From NCBI GenBank assembly GCA_021818955.1, contig JAKASR010000002.1, forward strand, positions 43,659 through 107,658: a stretch of 64,000 nucleotides of DNA. Direction: 5' to 3'. Shown piece by piece: positions 8,938 through 19,400 of the stretch (the first letter of the stretch is position 1; the number at the start of each line of letters is the position of its first letter). Below the pieces are notes generated by a model. It saw only the letters and a list, made by a program, of their open reading frames with translations. It did not search any database and was not told where the DNA came from. The stretch comes from Acidobacteriota bacterium (GTDB lineage: Bacteria > Acidobacteriota > Terriglobia > Terriglobales > SCQP01). Made by a program: the position numbers and the translations under genes.

Positions 8938-9768
8938 TCAATTGCCAAACCCTGGCGCCGCAAACACGAAATAAAGGGATTGTCCATCGGTGCGCCCGGC
9001 GGGTTGCCATCGCCGCCATAGCACCTGCCCGCCTGCATACTCCACCATCGCGTCCAGGTTATGTATATAACTGCAATCGGCGCCTATTTCGGAACCTTTC
9101 AGCGAAGCATTATCGCATTGCCGGTGCGCCGGCCCAGAAAGCGCCAGCAATTGCAGGGTATGCCGCAGCAGCCGGGCAACTATGCCGGCCGCATGCTCGG
9201 CATTGAAAAAGCGCAGCACCCCGGCGCACAGCACCAGATCGAACGCCTGCTCGCCTATCCAGTCGGACATATGGCAGAGATCACCCCGGCGCAGGCGTAT
9301 TTGCGACCCGGCGGCGGCCAATCGACGCTCTCCCGCGCGTAAGGCCCGAGCGTCAATATCCACTCCCAGCCAGGTCGCATTCTGCAGGCTCAGGCTGAGT
9401 TCCAGATGGCGTAAAAAATGCCCATCGGCGCAGCCGGCATCCAGCACGCGCTTAGGCGACAGTTTCCGGGATTCGAGTACCGCCATCAAATCCCGGGCCA
9501 ACAACATGCGGCTGGCGGATAATTGGCCGGAAAGCAGGCCGTGCGCGCGTTCGTATTCGGCTGCGCGCCCGAGATGATGGCTCCAAATCAAGCGCTGGAA
9601 GTTTTCCGGCTGCCGGCGCGCGAAATCTTCCAATAGCCGCGTGGCGTACCAATGCCGTTTCGAGAGCGGCGTATAACCAGCCAGCGCGAGCGCCAGCGGC
9701 TTGCGAACCCTCAGCGGAAGCGCGTAGGCGCAGTTCCATCCTGCCCGGCGCAGACTGCTGAACCACAT
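8938..9768 (-). CDS. Class I SAM-dependent methyltransferase
   Basis: 276 aa. The SAM-binding core starts at about residue 105 with motif I VLDAGCADGHF, then an acidic strand end WLGVDIDARAL, a RRGDL motif and the post-II segment FDLVLCAGVLRFF. The first 100 residues are helical and Arg-rich and precede the Rossmann fold. The fold is typical of small-molecule or lipid methyltransferases (UbiG/BioC-like), but the substrate cannot be told. The gene follows the dehydrogenase at 9859-10731 by 90 bp in the same direction. Confidence 0.75.
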   Translation of the reverse strand: MWFSSLRRAGWNCAYALPLRVRKPLALALAGYTPLSKRHWYATRLLEDFARRQPENFQRLIWSHHLGRAAEYERAHGLLSGQLSASRMLLARDLMAVLESRKLSPKRVLDAGCADGHFLRHLELSLSLQNATWLGVDIDARALRAGERRLAAAGSQIRLRRGDLCHMSDWIGEQAFDLVLCAGVLRFFNAEHAAGIVARLLRHTLQLLALSGPAHRQCDNASLKGSEIGADCSYIHNLDAMVEYAGGQVLWRRWQPAGRTDGQSLYFVFAAPGFGN

Positions 9769-9858
9769 CGGTTCGGAGGATGCAATGCTCCTTTTCCAGC
9801 GTTGGCTTTTCCGGCCGGCGGCGCCCTGCCCGCCGCCGAAATCGCCTTTAGGCCCAGG

Positions 9859-10731
9859 TTACGCTTCGGCCAGCCGCGCTTGCCGTTCCATCAGCCCGAG
9901 CGTGGCGGCATAATCCTGATCGCCCAACCCCTGGCGCATCGCCCGCGCATAAATGGTTTCGACCGTCGTTAGCGCGGGCAACTCGAGGTTCAGGCTGCGG
10001 GCATGCTCCAACATCAGCCGAATGTCTTTCCACATCAGGCGCAGCGGAAAATTCGGGCTGTAATCGCGCGCGCGTATGAATGGAGCCTTGTATTCGACCA
10101 CGCCCGAACGCAGCATGGTCGCGCCGATGATTTCCAGCATCTGCTCGGCGCTCAGACCCGATTTTTCCGCCAGCACCAGGCCCTCGCAGAAGCCCTCGTA
10201 AATGAGGGCAATATTCAAATTCATGGCTAGCTTGGCGGATAAACCCATGCCGTTGCCGCCCATAAGGAAGACGCGCTGCCCCATGGTTTGAAATAAAGGC
10301 TGCAGCCGGGCGGCGGCCTCCGCCGGGCCGCCCACAATGAAAATCAGCTTGCCGGCTTCGGCACCCTGCTTGGAGCCGGTTACCGGACAATCGAGGAAGA
10401 CGGCGCCGCGCGAAGCCAGGCGTTCGGCGATACGGCGGCTGGCCTCGGGCGAAATTGTCGAGGAATCGGCAATGACCATGCCCGGACGCGCGGCGGCTAG
10501 CACGCCATCCTCGGCCAGAAAAACTCGCTCACTGGCGGCCGTATCGTTGACGCAGGCCCATACCACGTCGGCGCCTTCGGCCGCTTGCGCCGGCGTGGCG
10601 GCGGTGCGCGCGCCCGGCAAGCCGGCGCGAGCCGCAGTGCGGTTCCAAACCGTCACTGCATGACCGGCCTCCACCAGCTTGGCCGCCATCGGCCGGCCCA
10701 TGATGCCCAATCCCAAAAACGCGATATTCAT
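9859..10731 (-). CDS. NAD(P)-dependent oxidoreductase of the 3-hydroxyisobutyrate dehydrogenase family
   Basis: 290 aa, full family length. The N-terminal Rossmann domain starts FLGLGIMGRPMAAKL, the fingerprint of beta-hydroxyacid dehydrogenases, with WNRT after strand 2. The substrate loop DCPVTGSKQGAEAG and the catalytic lysine helix with GLSAKLAMNLN (K in the G-x-x-x-K-x-x-x-N pattern) are both present. The members most like this are glyoxylate/succinic semialdehyde reductases or 3-hydroxyisobutyrate dehydrogenases; the exact substrate is not decided. It is divergent from trpC. Confidence 0.88.
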   Translation of the reverse strand: MNIAFLGLGIMGRPMAAKLVEAGHAVTVWNRTAARAGLPGARTAATPAQAAEGADVVWACVNDTAASERVFLAEDGVLAAARPGMVIADSSTISPEASRRIAERLASRGAVFLDCPVTGSKQGAEAGKLIFIVGGPAEAAARLQPLFQTMGQRVFLMGGNGMGLSAKLAMNLNIALIYEGFCEGLVLAEKSGLSAEQMLEIIGATMLRSGVVEYKAPFIRARDYSPNFPLRLMWKDIRLMLEHARSLNLELPALTTVETIYARAMRQGLGDQDYAATLGLMERQARLAEA

Positions 10732-10868
10732 GTTTGGCTCCGTTTCCGTAGTGTATGCGTCTCTCCAATTATGGAAGTCGGATAAAAAAAACGGAACGAG
10801 TCTCCATGCGCGCGGTCTTTACGTGTTGCAGTAGGGCCGATTACCATGATAAGAACCCCTGGTTCCAC

Positions 10869-11735
10869 ATGAAAACTGAAGCCCCAATCCCGGCGGGCGC
10901 CACTCCACCCGCTATCTTTCTGCGCCAGATTCTGGAGCGGCGGCGCGAGCGCGTGCGCCAGGCTCAGTCTCGGCAGCACGAAGCCGAGCTGCGGCGTCTG
11001 GCCAAACGGCGGCAGCCGCGTGATTTTATCGCCGCCCTCCGGCGCGGCGGCACAACCGCCGCGCCGGCCATCATCGCGGAGCTGAAGCGGGCTTCGCCAT
11101 CCCGCGGGCTGCTGCGCGCCGACTATCATGTCGCCTCGCTCGCCGCCGCCTATGCCCGCGCCGGCGCGACCGCGCTCTCGGTGCTCACGGAAGAAGATTT
11201 TTTCCAGGGCGAACTGGAACATCTTCGCCAGGCGCATCAAGCGGTCGAACTGCCGCTGTTGCGCAAGGATTTTATATTCTGCGCCTATCAAATCTGGGAA
11301 GCCGCCGCGGCGGGCGCCGACGCCGTGCTGCTGATCGCGGCCATGCTCGACGACGCCGCGCTGCGCGAATTGCAAGCCGCCGCCGCCGCCGCGGGGCTCG
11401 CAGCCCTGGTGGAAGTGCACGATGCGGCGGAGCTGCGGCGCGCTTGCGAAGCCGGCGCCCAACTGATTGGGGTGAATAATCGCGACCTGCGCAGTTTTCA
11501 AGTGGATGCCGGGCTTTGCCTGCGGCTGGCGCCATCCCTTCCACCCGCGGTGACGTGTATTGCCGAGAGCGGCATTGGCTCGCCCGCCATGCTCGCCCGC
11601 CTCCGCGCCGCCGGATACCATGCCGCCCTGATTGGCGAACATTTCATGCAGGCGGCTGACCCGGGCGCGGCGCTGGCGGCGCTGCTGGACGGCCTTGCCT
11701 CGGCTGCCACCGCGCCTCCGGGAGCATCCGGATGA
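10869..11735 (+). CDS. trpC: Indole-3-glycerol phosphate synthase
   Basis: 288 aa from the ATG at 10869. It closes the ring of CdRP to indole-3-glycerol phosphate in tryptophan synthesis. A TIM barrel is visible: IIAELKRASPSRG (substrate-binding lysine), ATALSVLTEEDFFQG, LLRKDFIF (catalytic lysine), ALVEVHDAAELRRA, IGVNNRDLRSFQVD and CIAESGIGSP. The first gene of the operon, it overlaps trpF by 4 bp (ATGA). The frame is open upstream, but those residues are not family-like. No convincing attenuator or Trp-rich leader peptide was seen upstream. Confidence 0.95.
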   Translation: MKTEAPIPAGATPPAIFLRQILERRRERVRQAQSRQHEAELRRLAKRRQPRDFIAALRRGGTTAAPAIIAELKRASPSRGLLRADYHVASLAAAYARAGATALSVLTEEDFFQGELEHLRQAHQAVELPLLRKDFIFCAYQIWEAAAAGADAVLLIAAMLDDAALRELQAAAAAAGLAALVEVHDAAELRRACEAGAQLIGVNNRDLRSFQVDAGLCLRLAPSLPPAVTCIAESGIGSPAMLARLRAAGYHAALIGEHFMQAADPGAALAALLDGLASAATAPPGASG

Positions 11736-12523
11736 GGACGCCCGGCGTCAATTTATCCGCACCTTTCCGCCTGCCGGCCGCTTCGCAGCCGGGCTGGATC
11801 AAAATTTGCGGCATAACCCGCGTCGAAGACGCCTTGCTGGCGGCCGAATGCGGCGCCCATGCCATCGGCTTTATCTTCGCCCCCTCGCCCCGCCGCCTCT
11901 CGCCCGAGGCCGCGCGCGCGATTATCGAAAAACTGCCGGCCGAAGTCCTGCCCGTTGGTGTTTTCGTCAATGCTTCGGCTGAAGAAATGCTTGAGGTGGC
12001 TCGCCGCTCCGGCGTGCGCGCGCTGCAACTGCACGGACATGAAGACGCTGGTATTGCCGCCGATTGCCAAAATTTCCTGTGCATAAAAAGCTTGTTGATT
12101 CCACCCGAGGTACGGATTGCCTTTCGTCGCCCGCCGGTTCCGGATCTACCCTCCGATACCGATAAGACGCCGGATTTTGAACATTATCCTGAGCTCAAGC
12201 GCGATTATCTGGGCTGGCGCGATCGGGCCGACGCTTTCCTTTATGAACAAAAACGGGATTCCCGCGCGGGCGCAGCCGGCGAAACCTTCCCGGCCACGCG
12301 GCGATGGATCTACGCCGGCCGATTGTTCGCTGAAAGCGCCGCCGGCATCATTCGAACGCTCCATCCCTGGGGAGTGGATGTCTCTTCCGGCATCGAATCC
12401 AGCCCGGGCGTGAAAGATCCGGGCAAGCTGCGCGCTTTCATAGCCAATGCCCGCGCCGCGTTTCAAGCAATGACGAACACGCCGGCGGAATTCACCGCCG
12501 CGACCCGAAAAGTATCCTCATGA
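11732..12523 (+). CDS. trpF: Phosphoribosylanthranilate isomerase, divergent
   Basis: 263 aa, about 50 longer than usual TrpF. The start overlaps trpC and the end overlaps trpB by 4 bp, strongly suggesting an intact operon gene. The active-site cysteine is C26 in WIKICGIT, and the C-terminal [17 protein letters not shown] loop is conserved. The middle is odd. The strand that normally ends in the catalytic aspartate reads DAFLYEQK, with glutamate (E172) where Asp is expected. The usual GGTG-x-FDW phosphate loop is replaced by [15 protein letters not shown], and LAGGL becomes YAGRL. About 40 extra residues lie around 122-165. It is still most simply TrpF by position and termini, though activity is less certain than for its neighbours. 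Confidence 0.85.
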   Translation: MRTPGVNLSAPFRLPAASQPGWIKICGITRVEDALLAAECGAHAIGFIFAPSPRRLSPEAARAIIEKLPAEVLPVGVFVNASAEEMLEVARRSGVRALQLHGHEDAGIAADCQNFLCIKSLLIPPEVRIAFRRPPVPDLPSDTDKTPDFEHYPELKRDYLGWRDRADAFLYEQKRDSRAGAAGETFPATRRWIYAGRLFAESAAGIIRTLHPWGVDVSSGIESSPGVKDPGKLRAFIANARAAFQAMTNTPAEFTAATRKVSS

Positions 12524-13713
12524 GCACAGAATCCGCACTTCTGTCCGCCGGCCGTTTTGGCCCTTATGGCGGGCGCTATGTTCCCGAAACACTGGTCGCG
12601 CCGCTGGATGAACTGGCCGCGGCTTATGCAACCGCGCGCCGCGATCCGGCCTTTCAAGCCGAATTCCAATCGCTGCTGAAAAACTACGCCGGCCGCCCGA
12701 CGCCACTGACCTTAGCCGGCCGGTTATCGGAAGAGCTGGGCGGGGCCCGCATTTATCTGAAACGCGAAGACCTGTTGCACACCGGCGCCCATAAAATCAA
12801 CAACTGCCTGGGACAGGGGCTACTGGCGCGGCGCATGGGCAAGCGCCGCATCATCGCTGAAACCGGCGCCGGCCAGCATGGCGTCGCCACCGCCACCGTC
12901 TGCGCGCTCTTCGGCTTCGATTGCGTCGTCTATATGGGCGAAGCCGATATGGCGCGCCAGGCGCTGAATGTGGCCCGCATGCGCCTGCTCGGCGCCGAAG
13001 TCCGCCCGGTCGCTTCCGGCAGCCGTACCCTCAAAGACGCCATCAACGAAGCCATGCGCGACTGGGTCGCAAACTGCGAAACCACGCATTATTTGCTGGG
13101 CTCGGTGCTCGGCGCGCATCCGTATCCTCGGATGGTCCGCGATTTTCATGCCGAGATTGGCGAAGAAGCGCGGCGGCAATATCTGGAAGTCCGCGGCCGC
13201 CTTCCGGAAATGTTGATCGCCTGCGTCGGCGGCGGTTCGAATGCCATTGGCCTGTTTACCGCCTTTCTGGGCGACGGCGAGGTCAAGCTGGTCGGGGTGG
13301 AAGCCGGCGGCCGCGGCGCCGCCTTGGGCGAGCACGCCGCCCGCTTCCAAGGCGGCAGCCCCGGAGTTTTGCAGGGCACTTTCACTTATGTGCTGCAAGA
13401 CGCCTGGGGGCAGATCGCCGGCACGCACTCGGTGTCCGCCGGTCTGGATTATCCCTCGATCGGCCCTGAACACGCCATGCTGCACGATACCGGACGGGCG
13501 GAATATGTCTCCGCCGGCGATGCCGCCGCCCTGGAAGCCTGTCGCCGGCTGGCGCGCAGCGAAGGCATCATCCCGGCGCTGGAATCGGCGCATGCGGTCG
13601 CCGAAGCCTGCGTGCGCGCCCCGACCATGCCTCGCGACGCCGGCATGATCGTAAATATCTCCGGACGCGGCGATAAAGACATGGAAATCCTGCGGCGCGA
13701 GTTGCAACTGTAA
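12520..13713 (+). CDS. trpB: Tryptophan synthase beta chain
   Basis: 397 aa. This PLP enzyme condenses indole with serine. It shows [13 protein letters not shown] at the N-terminus, the Schiff-base lysine K92 in [23 protein letters not shown], the phosphate-binding GGGSNAIG, and [11 protein letters not shown]. Length and motifs match the TrpB1 class, which pairs with TrpA. It overlaps trpF by 4 bp. Confidence 0.97.
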   Translation: MSTESALLSAGRFGPYGGRYVPETLVAPLDELAAAYATARRDPAFQAEFQSLLKNYAGRPTPLTLAGRLSEELGGARIYLKREDLLHTGAHKINNCLGQGLLARRMGKRRIIAETGAGQHGVATATVCALFGFDCVVYMGEADMARQALNVARMRLLGAEVRPVASGSRTLKDAINEAMRDWVANCETTHYLLGSVLGAHPYPRMVRDFHAEIGEEARRQYLEVRGRLPEMLIACVGGGSNAIGLFTAFLGDGEVKLVGVEAGGRGAALGEHAARFQGGSPGVLQGTFTYVLQDAWGQIAGTHSVSAGLDYPSIGPEHAMLHDTGRAEYVSAGDAAALEACRRLARSEGIIPALESAHAVAEACVRAPTMPRDAGMIVNISGRGDKDMEILRRELQL

Positions 13714-13719
13714 ACCTCC

Positions 13720-13959
13720 ATGAATGCCTTGAATTTATTTGGGTTGTTCGCCGTCAGCCTGATGCTGATCTTCTACGCGCTCGAAGCTCGCCATGCCGGC
13801 TTCATTTTGGCCTTCGCGCTGGCCTGCCTGCTGGCTTCCGCTTATGGTTTTCTACAAGGCGCCTGGCCCTTTGGACTGGTGGAAATGATCTGGTCCGCGG
13901 TCGCCCTGCGCCGATTCCTGAAAACCCGAAACGCAATTGCCGCTGCGTCCACTCCTTGA
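13720..13959 (+). CDS. Small membrane protein of unknown function within the trp operon
   Basis: 79 aa. Two hydrophobic segments are visible (about residues 5-22 and 26-47), with a third weaker one before a basic tail (RRFLKTR). The gene fits snugly between trpB (6 bp before) and trpA (3 bp after) on the same strand, so it is probably translated with them. It resembles the small YgaP/CBU_0592-like membrane proteins with a LIFYALEAR motif, but I do not recognise a function. Confidence 0.65.
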   Translation: MNALNLFGLFAVSLMLIFYALEARHAGFILAFALACLLASAYGFLQGAWPFGLVEMIWSAVALRRFLKTRNAIAAASTP

Positions 13960-13962
13960 TCT

Positions 13963-14790
13963 ATGAGTCGCTTCGCTTCCATCTTTGCCCGCGCCCGCGC
14001 CGAAAGCCGCTGTGCGCTGATTCCCTATCTCACCGCCGGCGATCCCACGGCCGGCGCCACGCTGGCCGCCTGCGAGGCGATGGCCGCGGCCGGCGCCGAT
14101 ATCATCGAGCTCGGCATTCCGTTCAGCGATCCGCTGGCCGATGGCCCGGTGATTCAGGCCGCCAGCGAGCGCGCCCTGGCGCAGGGCATGACCTTGGAAG
14201 GGGTATTGAAACTGGCGGCGATGCTGCGCCAGGCCGCACCCGCATTGGGCATCTTGCTGTTTGGGTATTACAACCCCCTCCTGCGCTACGGCCTCGAAGC
14301 TTTTGCCGCGGCCGCGGCCCGCGCCGGCGCCGATGGAGTGCTGGTTACCGATCTGATTCCGGAAGAGGCGGAGGCTTATTGCGCCGCCCTCGCCGCCCGC
14401 CAACTCGATCCGGTTTTTCTCGCCGCACCCACCAGCCCGGATGAACGCCTGGGGCGGATTGCCGCCGCCAGCCGCGGCTTTATCTATGCCGTGTCGCGCA
14501 CCGGCGTTACCGGAGCGCGCCGCCAGGTGCCGGAGGGCGCGCACACTCTCGTCGCCCGGCTGCGCCGGCATACCGCACTGCCGCTGGCTCTGGGCTTTGG
14601 CATTTCCACCCCGGAGCAGGCGCGCGAGGTCGCCGGCTTCGCCGACGGCGTAGTGGTCGGCACTGCCCTGGTGGAACGCATGGCTGCCGCCGTGAAGCAA
14701 AACGGCCCCCAGGCCGCCGCCGGCGCCGCCGCCGAATTCATACGCTCGCTGCGCGCCGGCATTGCCCTTGCGGCTCCCGGGCGCGCTTAA
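13963..14790 (+). CDS. trpA: Tryptophan synthase alpha chain
   Basis: 275 aa TIM-barrel enzyme that cleaves indole-3-glycerol phosphate to indole. It shows LIPYLTAGDPT, the catalytic glutamate in IIELGIPFSDPLADGPVIQ, LFGYYNPLLRYG, the second catalytic residue in GVLVTDLIPEE, YAVSRTGVTG, and LGFGISTPEQ. It is complete and of normal length. It works with TrpB across the indole tunnel. Confidence 0.96.
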   Translation: MSRFASIFARARAESRCALIPYLTAGDPTAGATLAACEAMAAAGADIIELGIPFSDPLADGPVIQAASERALAQGMTLEGVLKLAAMLRQAAPALGILLFGYYNPLLRYGLEAFAAAAARAGADGVLVTDLIPEEAEAYCAALAARQLDPVFLAAPTSPDERLGRIAAASRGFIYAVSRTGVTGARRQVPEGAHTLVARLRRHTALPLALGFGISTPEQAREVAGFADGVVVGTALVERMAAAVKQNGPQAAAGAAAEFIRSLRAGIALAAPGRA

Positions 14791-14825
14791 TCTCCGGCTC
14801 TCTGCGGGACGAGCGCCGGCGCGCT

Positions 14826-14831
14826 TATAAT
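14826..14831 (+). promoter_or_regulatory. Possible -10 element before chorismate mutase
   Basis: A perfect TATAAT lies 9 bp before the chorismate mutase ATG in a GC-rich setting. No good -35 is visible. If used, the transcript would be nearly leaderless. This is a weak, position-based suggestion. Confidence 0.3.
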
Positions 14832-14840
14832 AAAAATTCC

Positions 14841-15164
14841 ATGGAAATTGCGGAATGGCGGGTAAAAATTGACGCACTTGACCGTCAACTGGTCGAGTTA
14901 TTGAACCAGCGCTGTCGCTGCGCCATGGAAATCGGCATGCTTAAGCGTGGCAGCGACCTGCCGATTTATGAGCCTATACGCGAAAAGCAGGTGCTGGCCC
15001 AGGTGGCGGAAGCCAACGCTGGCCCCTTGAGCGACCGCGCGCTGCAGCATATTTTCGAACGCATTATTGACGAAATGCGCGCCATACAAAAAACGAAAGC
15101 GTTGGGAGATCAACCGGCCCGCCGGGATGGCTATTCGCCGGTTTTTCCCGACGATCGGGATTAA
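14841..15164 (+). CDS. Chorismate mutase (AroQ type)
   Basis: 107 aa. It starts at an ATG with no clear Shine-Dalgarno but a close TATAAT box. The all-helical AroQ fold is recognised from WRVKIDALDRQLVELLNQR (conserved Arg, Asp and Leu pattern of helix 1), then a helix with MEIGMLK, and the C-terminal LQHIFERIIDEMRAIQ. It converts chorismate to prephenate for Phe/Tyr synthesis. It stands directly before DAHP synthase (25 bp); in several bacteria these two associate so that feedback signals reach DAHP synthase. Confidence 0.9.
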   Translation: MEIAEWRVKIDALDRQLVELLNQRCRCAMEIGMLKRGSDLPIYEPIREKQVLAQVAEANAGPLSDRALQHIFERIIDEMRAIQKTKALGDQPARRDGYSPVFPDDRD

Positions 15165-15189
15165 GAATTAAGACGGTACGGGAATTTTT

Positions 15190-16239
15190 ATGATTGTAGT
15201 CATGCAGGCCGGAGCCACGGACGAACAGATCCAGCAGGTGATCGACCGCCTGGTGGCGCTCGGCTTCGATATTCACCGCTCGACCGGGGTCGAGCACACG
15301 GTATTGGGTTGCGTGGGACGCGCGATAGATTTCGATGTCCGTGATATCGAATTGCTGCCGGGAGTGGCCGAGGCACACCGCATTTCCGCCCCCTATAAAC
15401 TGGTCGGGCGGCACTTCCGCCCGGGCGGCACCAAGCTGCAAATTGGGGACATGCAGGTGGGCGGCGAGGAGGTCGCGGTGATCGCCGGCCCCTGCTCGGT
15501 GGAATCCGAGTCGCAACTCGACCGCATTGCCGAAGCAGTCGCCGCCGCCGGCGCTCGCGGCCTGCGCGGCGGCGCGTTTAAGCCGCGCACTTCACCTTAT
15601 AGCTTTCAAGGCCTGGGCGAAGAAGGACTGAAAATTCTGCGCCGCGTCTGCGACCGCCACCATCTGGTCGCGGTCAGCGAGGTGATGTCGGAAACCCAGA
15701 TACCGATGATGCTTGCTTATGTGGACGTGCTGCAGGTGGGCGCGCGCAACATGCAGAACTTCAACCTGCTGCGCGAGTTGGGTAAGCAACGCCACCCGGT
15801 GCTGCTCAAACGCGGCATCTCCGCCACCATTGAAGAACTGCTGCTCTCCGCCGAATATCTGCTGGCCGGCGGCAACTACCAGGTCATGCTCTGCGAGCGC
15901 GGCATTCGCACCTTCGAGAACTATACCCGCAACACTCTTGATCTTTCCGCCATTCCGGTGGTGCAAAAGCTCTCGCACCTGCCCATCCTGGCCGATCCCT
16001 CGCATGGCACCGGGCGCCGTGACAAGGTGCCGTCCATGGCCCGTGCCGCCGTCGCCGCCGGCGCCGATGGCCTGCTGATGGAAGTACATTTTGACCCCGA
16101 ACACGCGCTCAGCGATGGCGCGCAATCGCTCGATCTGCCGCAATTTGAATCGCTTATGCAGGAGCTGCGGCAAATCGCCGTTGCCGTACATCGCACGGTG
16201 GCGCCCACCGCCGCCCAGCCGCAGCGCGTTCACGCCTGA
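15190..16239 (+). CDS. aroF: 3-deoxy-7-phosphoheptulonate synthase (type I beta)
   Basis: 349 aa. An N-terminal ferredoxin-like regulatory domain (about residues 1-75, beginning MIVVMQAGATDEQI) precedes the catalytic TIM barrel: VIAGPCSVESESQL, GGAFKPRTSPYSFQGLG, LQVGARNMQNFNLL, LLKRGISATIEELL and ADPSHGTGRRDKV. The added domain marks the microbial DAHPS beta subclass found in Thermotoga and Bacillus-type enzymes. It makes the first shikimate-pathway intermediate from PEP and erythrose-4-phosphate. It is the last gene of the aromatic operon. Confidence 0.94.
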   Translation: MIVVMQAGATDEQIQQVIDRLVALGFDIHRSTGVEHTVLGCVGRAIDFDVRDIELLPGVAEAHRISAPYKLVGRHFRPGGTKLQIGDMQVGGEEVAVIAGPCSVESESQLDRIAEAVAAAGARGLRGGAFKPRTSPYSFQGLGEEGLKILRRVCDRHHLVAVSEVMSETQIPMMLAYVDVLQVGARNMQNFNLLRELGKQRHPVLLKRGISATIEELLLSAEYLLAGGNYQVMLCERGIRTFENYTRNTLDLSAIPVVQKLSHLPILADPSHGTGRRDKVPSMARAAVAAGADGLLMEVHFDPEHALSDGAQSLDLPQFESLMQELRQIAVAVHRTVAPTAAQPQRVHA

Positions 16240-16377
16240 GGCTGAAATGCGCCCTTCTGCGCCCAGCGTTGCGGACTAAGCCAGCACCAAGGCGCGAGTT
16301 GTCCAAAGGCTTTTTTTCATATTGCCTCCATGCCCTACAGCCGGCATTTGACTTAAAACTATTCGGCAGCTTACGGT

Positions 16378-16400
16378 TGTAGGCAAATTTTTTGCCTACA
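16378..16400. terminator. Perfect inverted repeat between convergent operons
   Basis: Arms TGTAGGCAAA and TTTGCCTACA are 10 bp each with a TTT loop, lying between the convergent DAHP synthase and RND transporter genes. A bidirectional terminator is likely by position, although neither side has a classic T-run after the stem. Confidence 0.55.
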
Positions 16401-16435
16401 GCCCCGCTCAATTGCAAAGCCTCGCACGACTCGTT

Positions 16436-19400
16436 TCAAATTCCGATGGCTTGCGGTTTTTCAAAACGGCCAAAGCGCCGCGCCAGCGCCGGCAGCACCA
16501 GCAGGTTGAGCGCGGTCGAGGTGATCAGCCCGCCCAAAATCACCACCGCCATCGGACCTTCGATTTCCAGCCCTGGCGCGCCCCGCCGCAAGGCCAGCGG
16601 CAGCAATCCCAAGCCGGTGATCGAGGCGGTCATCAGGATCGGCGCCAGCCGCTCCGAGGCCCCGCGCAGCGCCGCTTCCTTTCCCCAACTCATGCCTTCC
16701 TCGCTGACCAGGTGCTCGTAATGCGAAATCAGCATCATTGAATTACGTATGGTGATGCCGAACAGGGTAATGAAGCCCACCATCGGCCCGAGCGAGAGCC
16801 GCCCACCCAGCCACCAGACCGCGAGCACGCCGCCCACCAGCGCGAAGGGGATGTTGGCCAGCACCAGCAGCAGATTCCGCCCGTTCATCATCACGATGGA
16901 AAGCAGCAGCAGGATTCCGATCAAGGCGAAACCGGAGTACAGCAGCAACTCGTGCCGCGACCGGGCCGCGGCCGCGGCCGCGCCGGCATATTGGAGGTAC
17001 ACTCCCGGGGGCAGCGGAATTTGGGCGATCGCGGCGCGCGCTGCGGCCATGAATCGCCCCAGCGAGATTCCGTGCAGGTTGGTGGTGACGGTCTGCGCCC
17101 GCCGCCCGCCTTCGTGCAATATCGTTTCCGGACCCGAGCTTTCAGTGATCCTGGCCAAACTCTTCAGTGGCACGTAGTTTCCGCCGGGAGTGCGCACCGG
17201 CAACTGCCGCAGGGCCGCTATCCCGCCTTGCCGGATCCGGGGAGGCAAAATCACGCGCAAATTGAAAACTTCCTCGCCCTGGTAAATCTGCCCTACCCTG
17301 ACGCCGCGGAACCCGGCGCTCACATCCTGCAGCACGCTGACCGGATCCAATCCCCAGCGCGCGATCTGGCGCGGGCGCAGTTGGATATGGATGTGCGGTT
17401 CGCCGGCCGGCGCCTGAATCCGCACTCCGGTCGCGCCATGAATTTTTCCCAGCACGCCGGCGATTTGGGCCGCGGTGGCGTTGACCGCCTCCAATTTCGG
17501 TCCGAAGACATTGATCACCACCGGCGAGGTAAAGCCGGAAATCGTCTCCGACATGCGCTCGGCCAAAAAAGTGTTGAGCTCGAACGTGGCGCCGAAAAAA
17601 GGACGCAGCGCATGGCGGATCTGCGCGCCAATTTTAGTATTGGCCGGCCCGGAAAGATGGGGCTCCAGGTCAATGCCGATTTCCGAGCCTTCCGGACCGC
17701 GCGCTTCGCCCATGGTAGCGCGCCCGATACGGGCGCTGAGCGAGCGTATGCCCGCAATCGGACGCAAAGCCTGGAGGACCCGGTTATCGATGCGCGTGGT
17801 TTCGTCGAGGGAGGTCCCCGGCGCCGTGTGCTCGTGCAGGATGAAATGCCCTTCCTTGAAGGAGGGTAAAAAGCTGGTGTGAAATGAAAGCAGCAGCAGG
17901 ACACCCAGCACGGCCAAACCGGCCGGAAGCAGTACGGCCAAGGCATATAACCGTTCCACCCCTTCCAGGATCGGCCGGTAAAAGCGAATCAAGGCGCGGA
18001 CCAGCGGCGGCTGCTGCTCGCGCAATGGATGCGCCTGTCGCGCCAGCAGGTAATAAGCCATGGCGGGCGTGACGGTGAGCGCGACTCCGAGCGAGGCCAG
18101 AATGGAAAAGATATACGCCAGCGCCAGCGGCGAGAACAGGCGGCCGGCAACGCCGGAAAGCCCCAGGATCGGCAAAAAGATTAAAATCACCGCAAAGGTG
18201 GCATAGACCACCGCCGAGCGCACCTCGACCGAAGCGTCCAGCACCACCCGCAAGGCCGGGCGCGGCGCCGCCGACCTGCCATTCTCGCGCAAGCGCCGGG
18301 CGATATTTTCCACGTCGATAACCGCATCGTCCACCACCTCGCCAATCGCGATGGCCAGCCCGCCCAGGCTCATGATATTGAGGGAATACCCCAACCGCGT
18401 CAGCACGATCACCGCCGTCAGCAACGATAGCGGGATCGCCGTAAATGAAATCGCCGCGGTATGAAAGTCGAAAAGGAAAAGAAATAAGATCGCCACCACC
18501 AGGATGCCGCCCACGAGCAGCACCAAGCGCAAATGCTGAAGGGCGGTGTGGATGAATGCCGCCGGACGAAACAGGATATGCACCCGCACGCCCTCTTTTT
18601 TCAGTGCCGGCTCGATCTGATGCAGCGCCGATTCTACCGTATGGGTGACATCCAGCGTATTCGCGCCGTATTGCGATTTAACCGAGATGAGCACGCCCGG
18701 CCGGCCGGCAATGATAGCGGCGCTGATGCGCGGTGCGGGCGCCAGGCGGAGATGAGCGACCTGTCCCAGGGTGACGTTGTGCCCGTTGTAGCGCGCCACC
18801 ACCACCCCGGCCAGTTGCGGCAGGGCGAGCAACTGCCCGGTGGTTTCCAGCACCAGGCGCTGATTGGGCGTGTTCATAAAGCCTGCGCCTTTGATCGCCG
18901 TGACGCGCCGCGCCGCCGCAATCACTGGCTGCAGTCCGAGATGAAAGGCCATCAAACGGCTGGGGCGAAACTGGATTTGGTATTCCTCGACCTCGCCGCC
19001 GAAAATCAGCGTGCTGGCCACGCCCCGCGCGGCCAGCAGTTGCAACCGTAGCGGCCAATCGGCGATGGTCCGTAATTGCATCAGCGAGAGCCGATTCGAG
19101 GTCAACCCGATCACCATCGCCGTCCCCGTGGCCGAGGTAAGCGGGGTCATCAGCGGCGGCCGCGCGCTCGTGGGCAAGTGCACCGTGGCCAGGCGCTCCG
19201 CCACCAATTGCCGCGCCCGGTACACATCGGTGCCGGAGCGGAAGGTAATCTTGACCACCGAAAGGCCTTGGATGGACTTGGAAAACACATTTTGCAATCC
19301 CGGCAATCCGACCACCGAAACCTCGATCGGCGAAGTCACCAGCCGCTCAATCTGGCGCGGCGCCAGGCCAGGGGCAGCCGTCTGGATCGTCACCATGGGC

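Noticed and set aside
10806..10868. Possible trp leader peptide before trpC (one tryptophan)
   Set aside because: A single Trp and no terminator/antiterminator hairpins; the frame simply reads into trpC.
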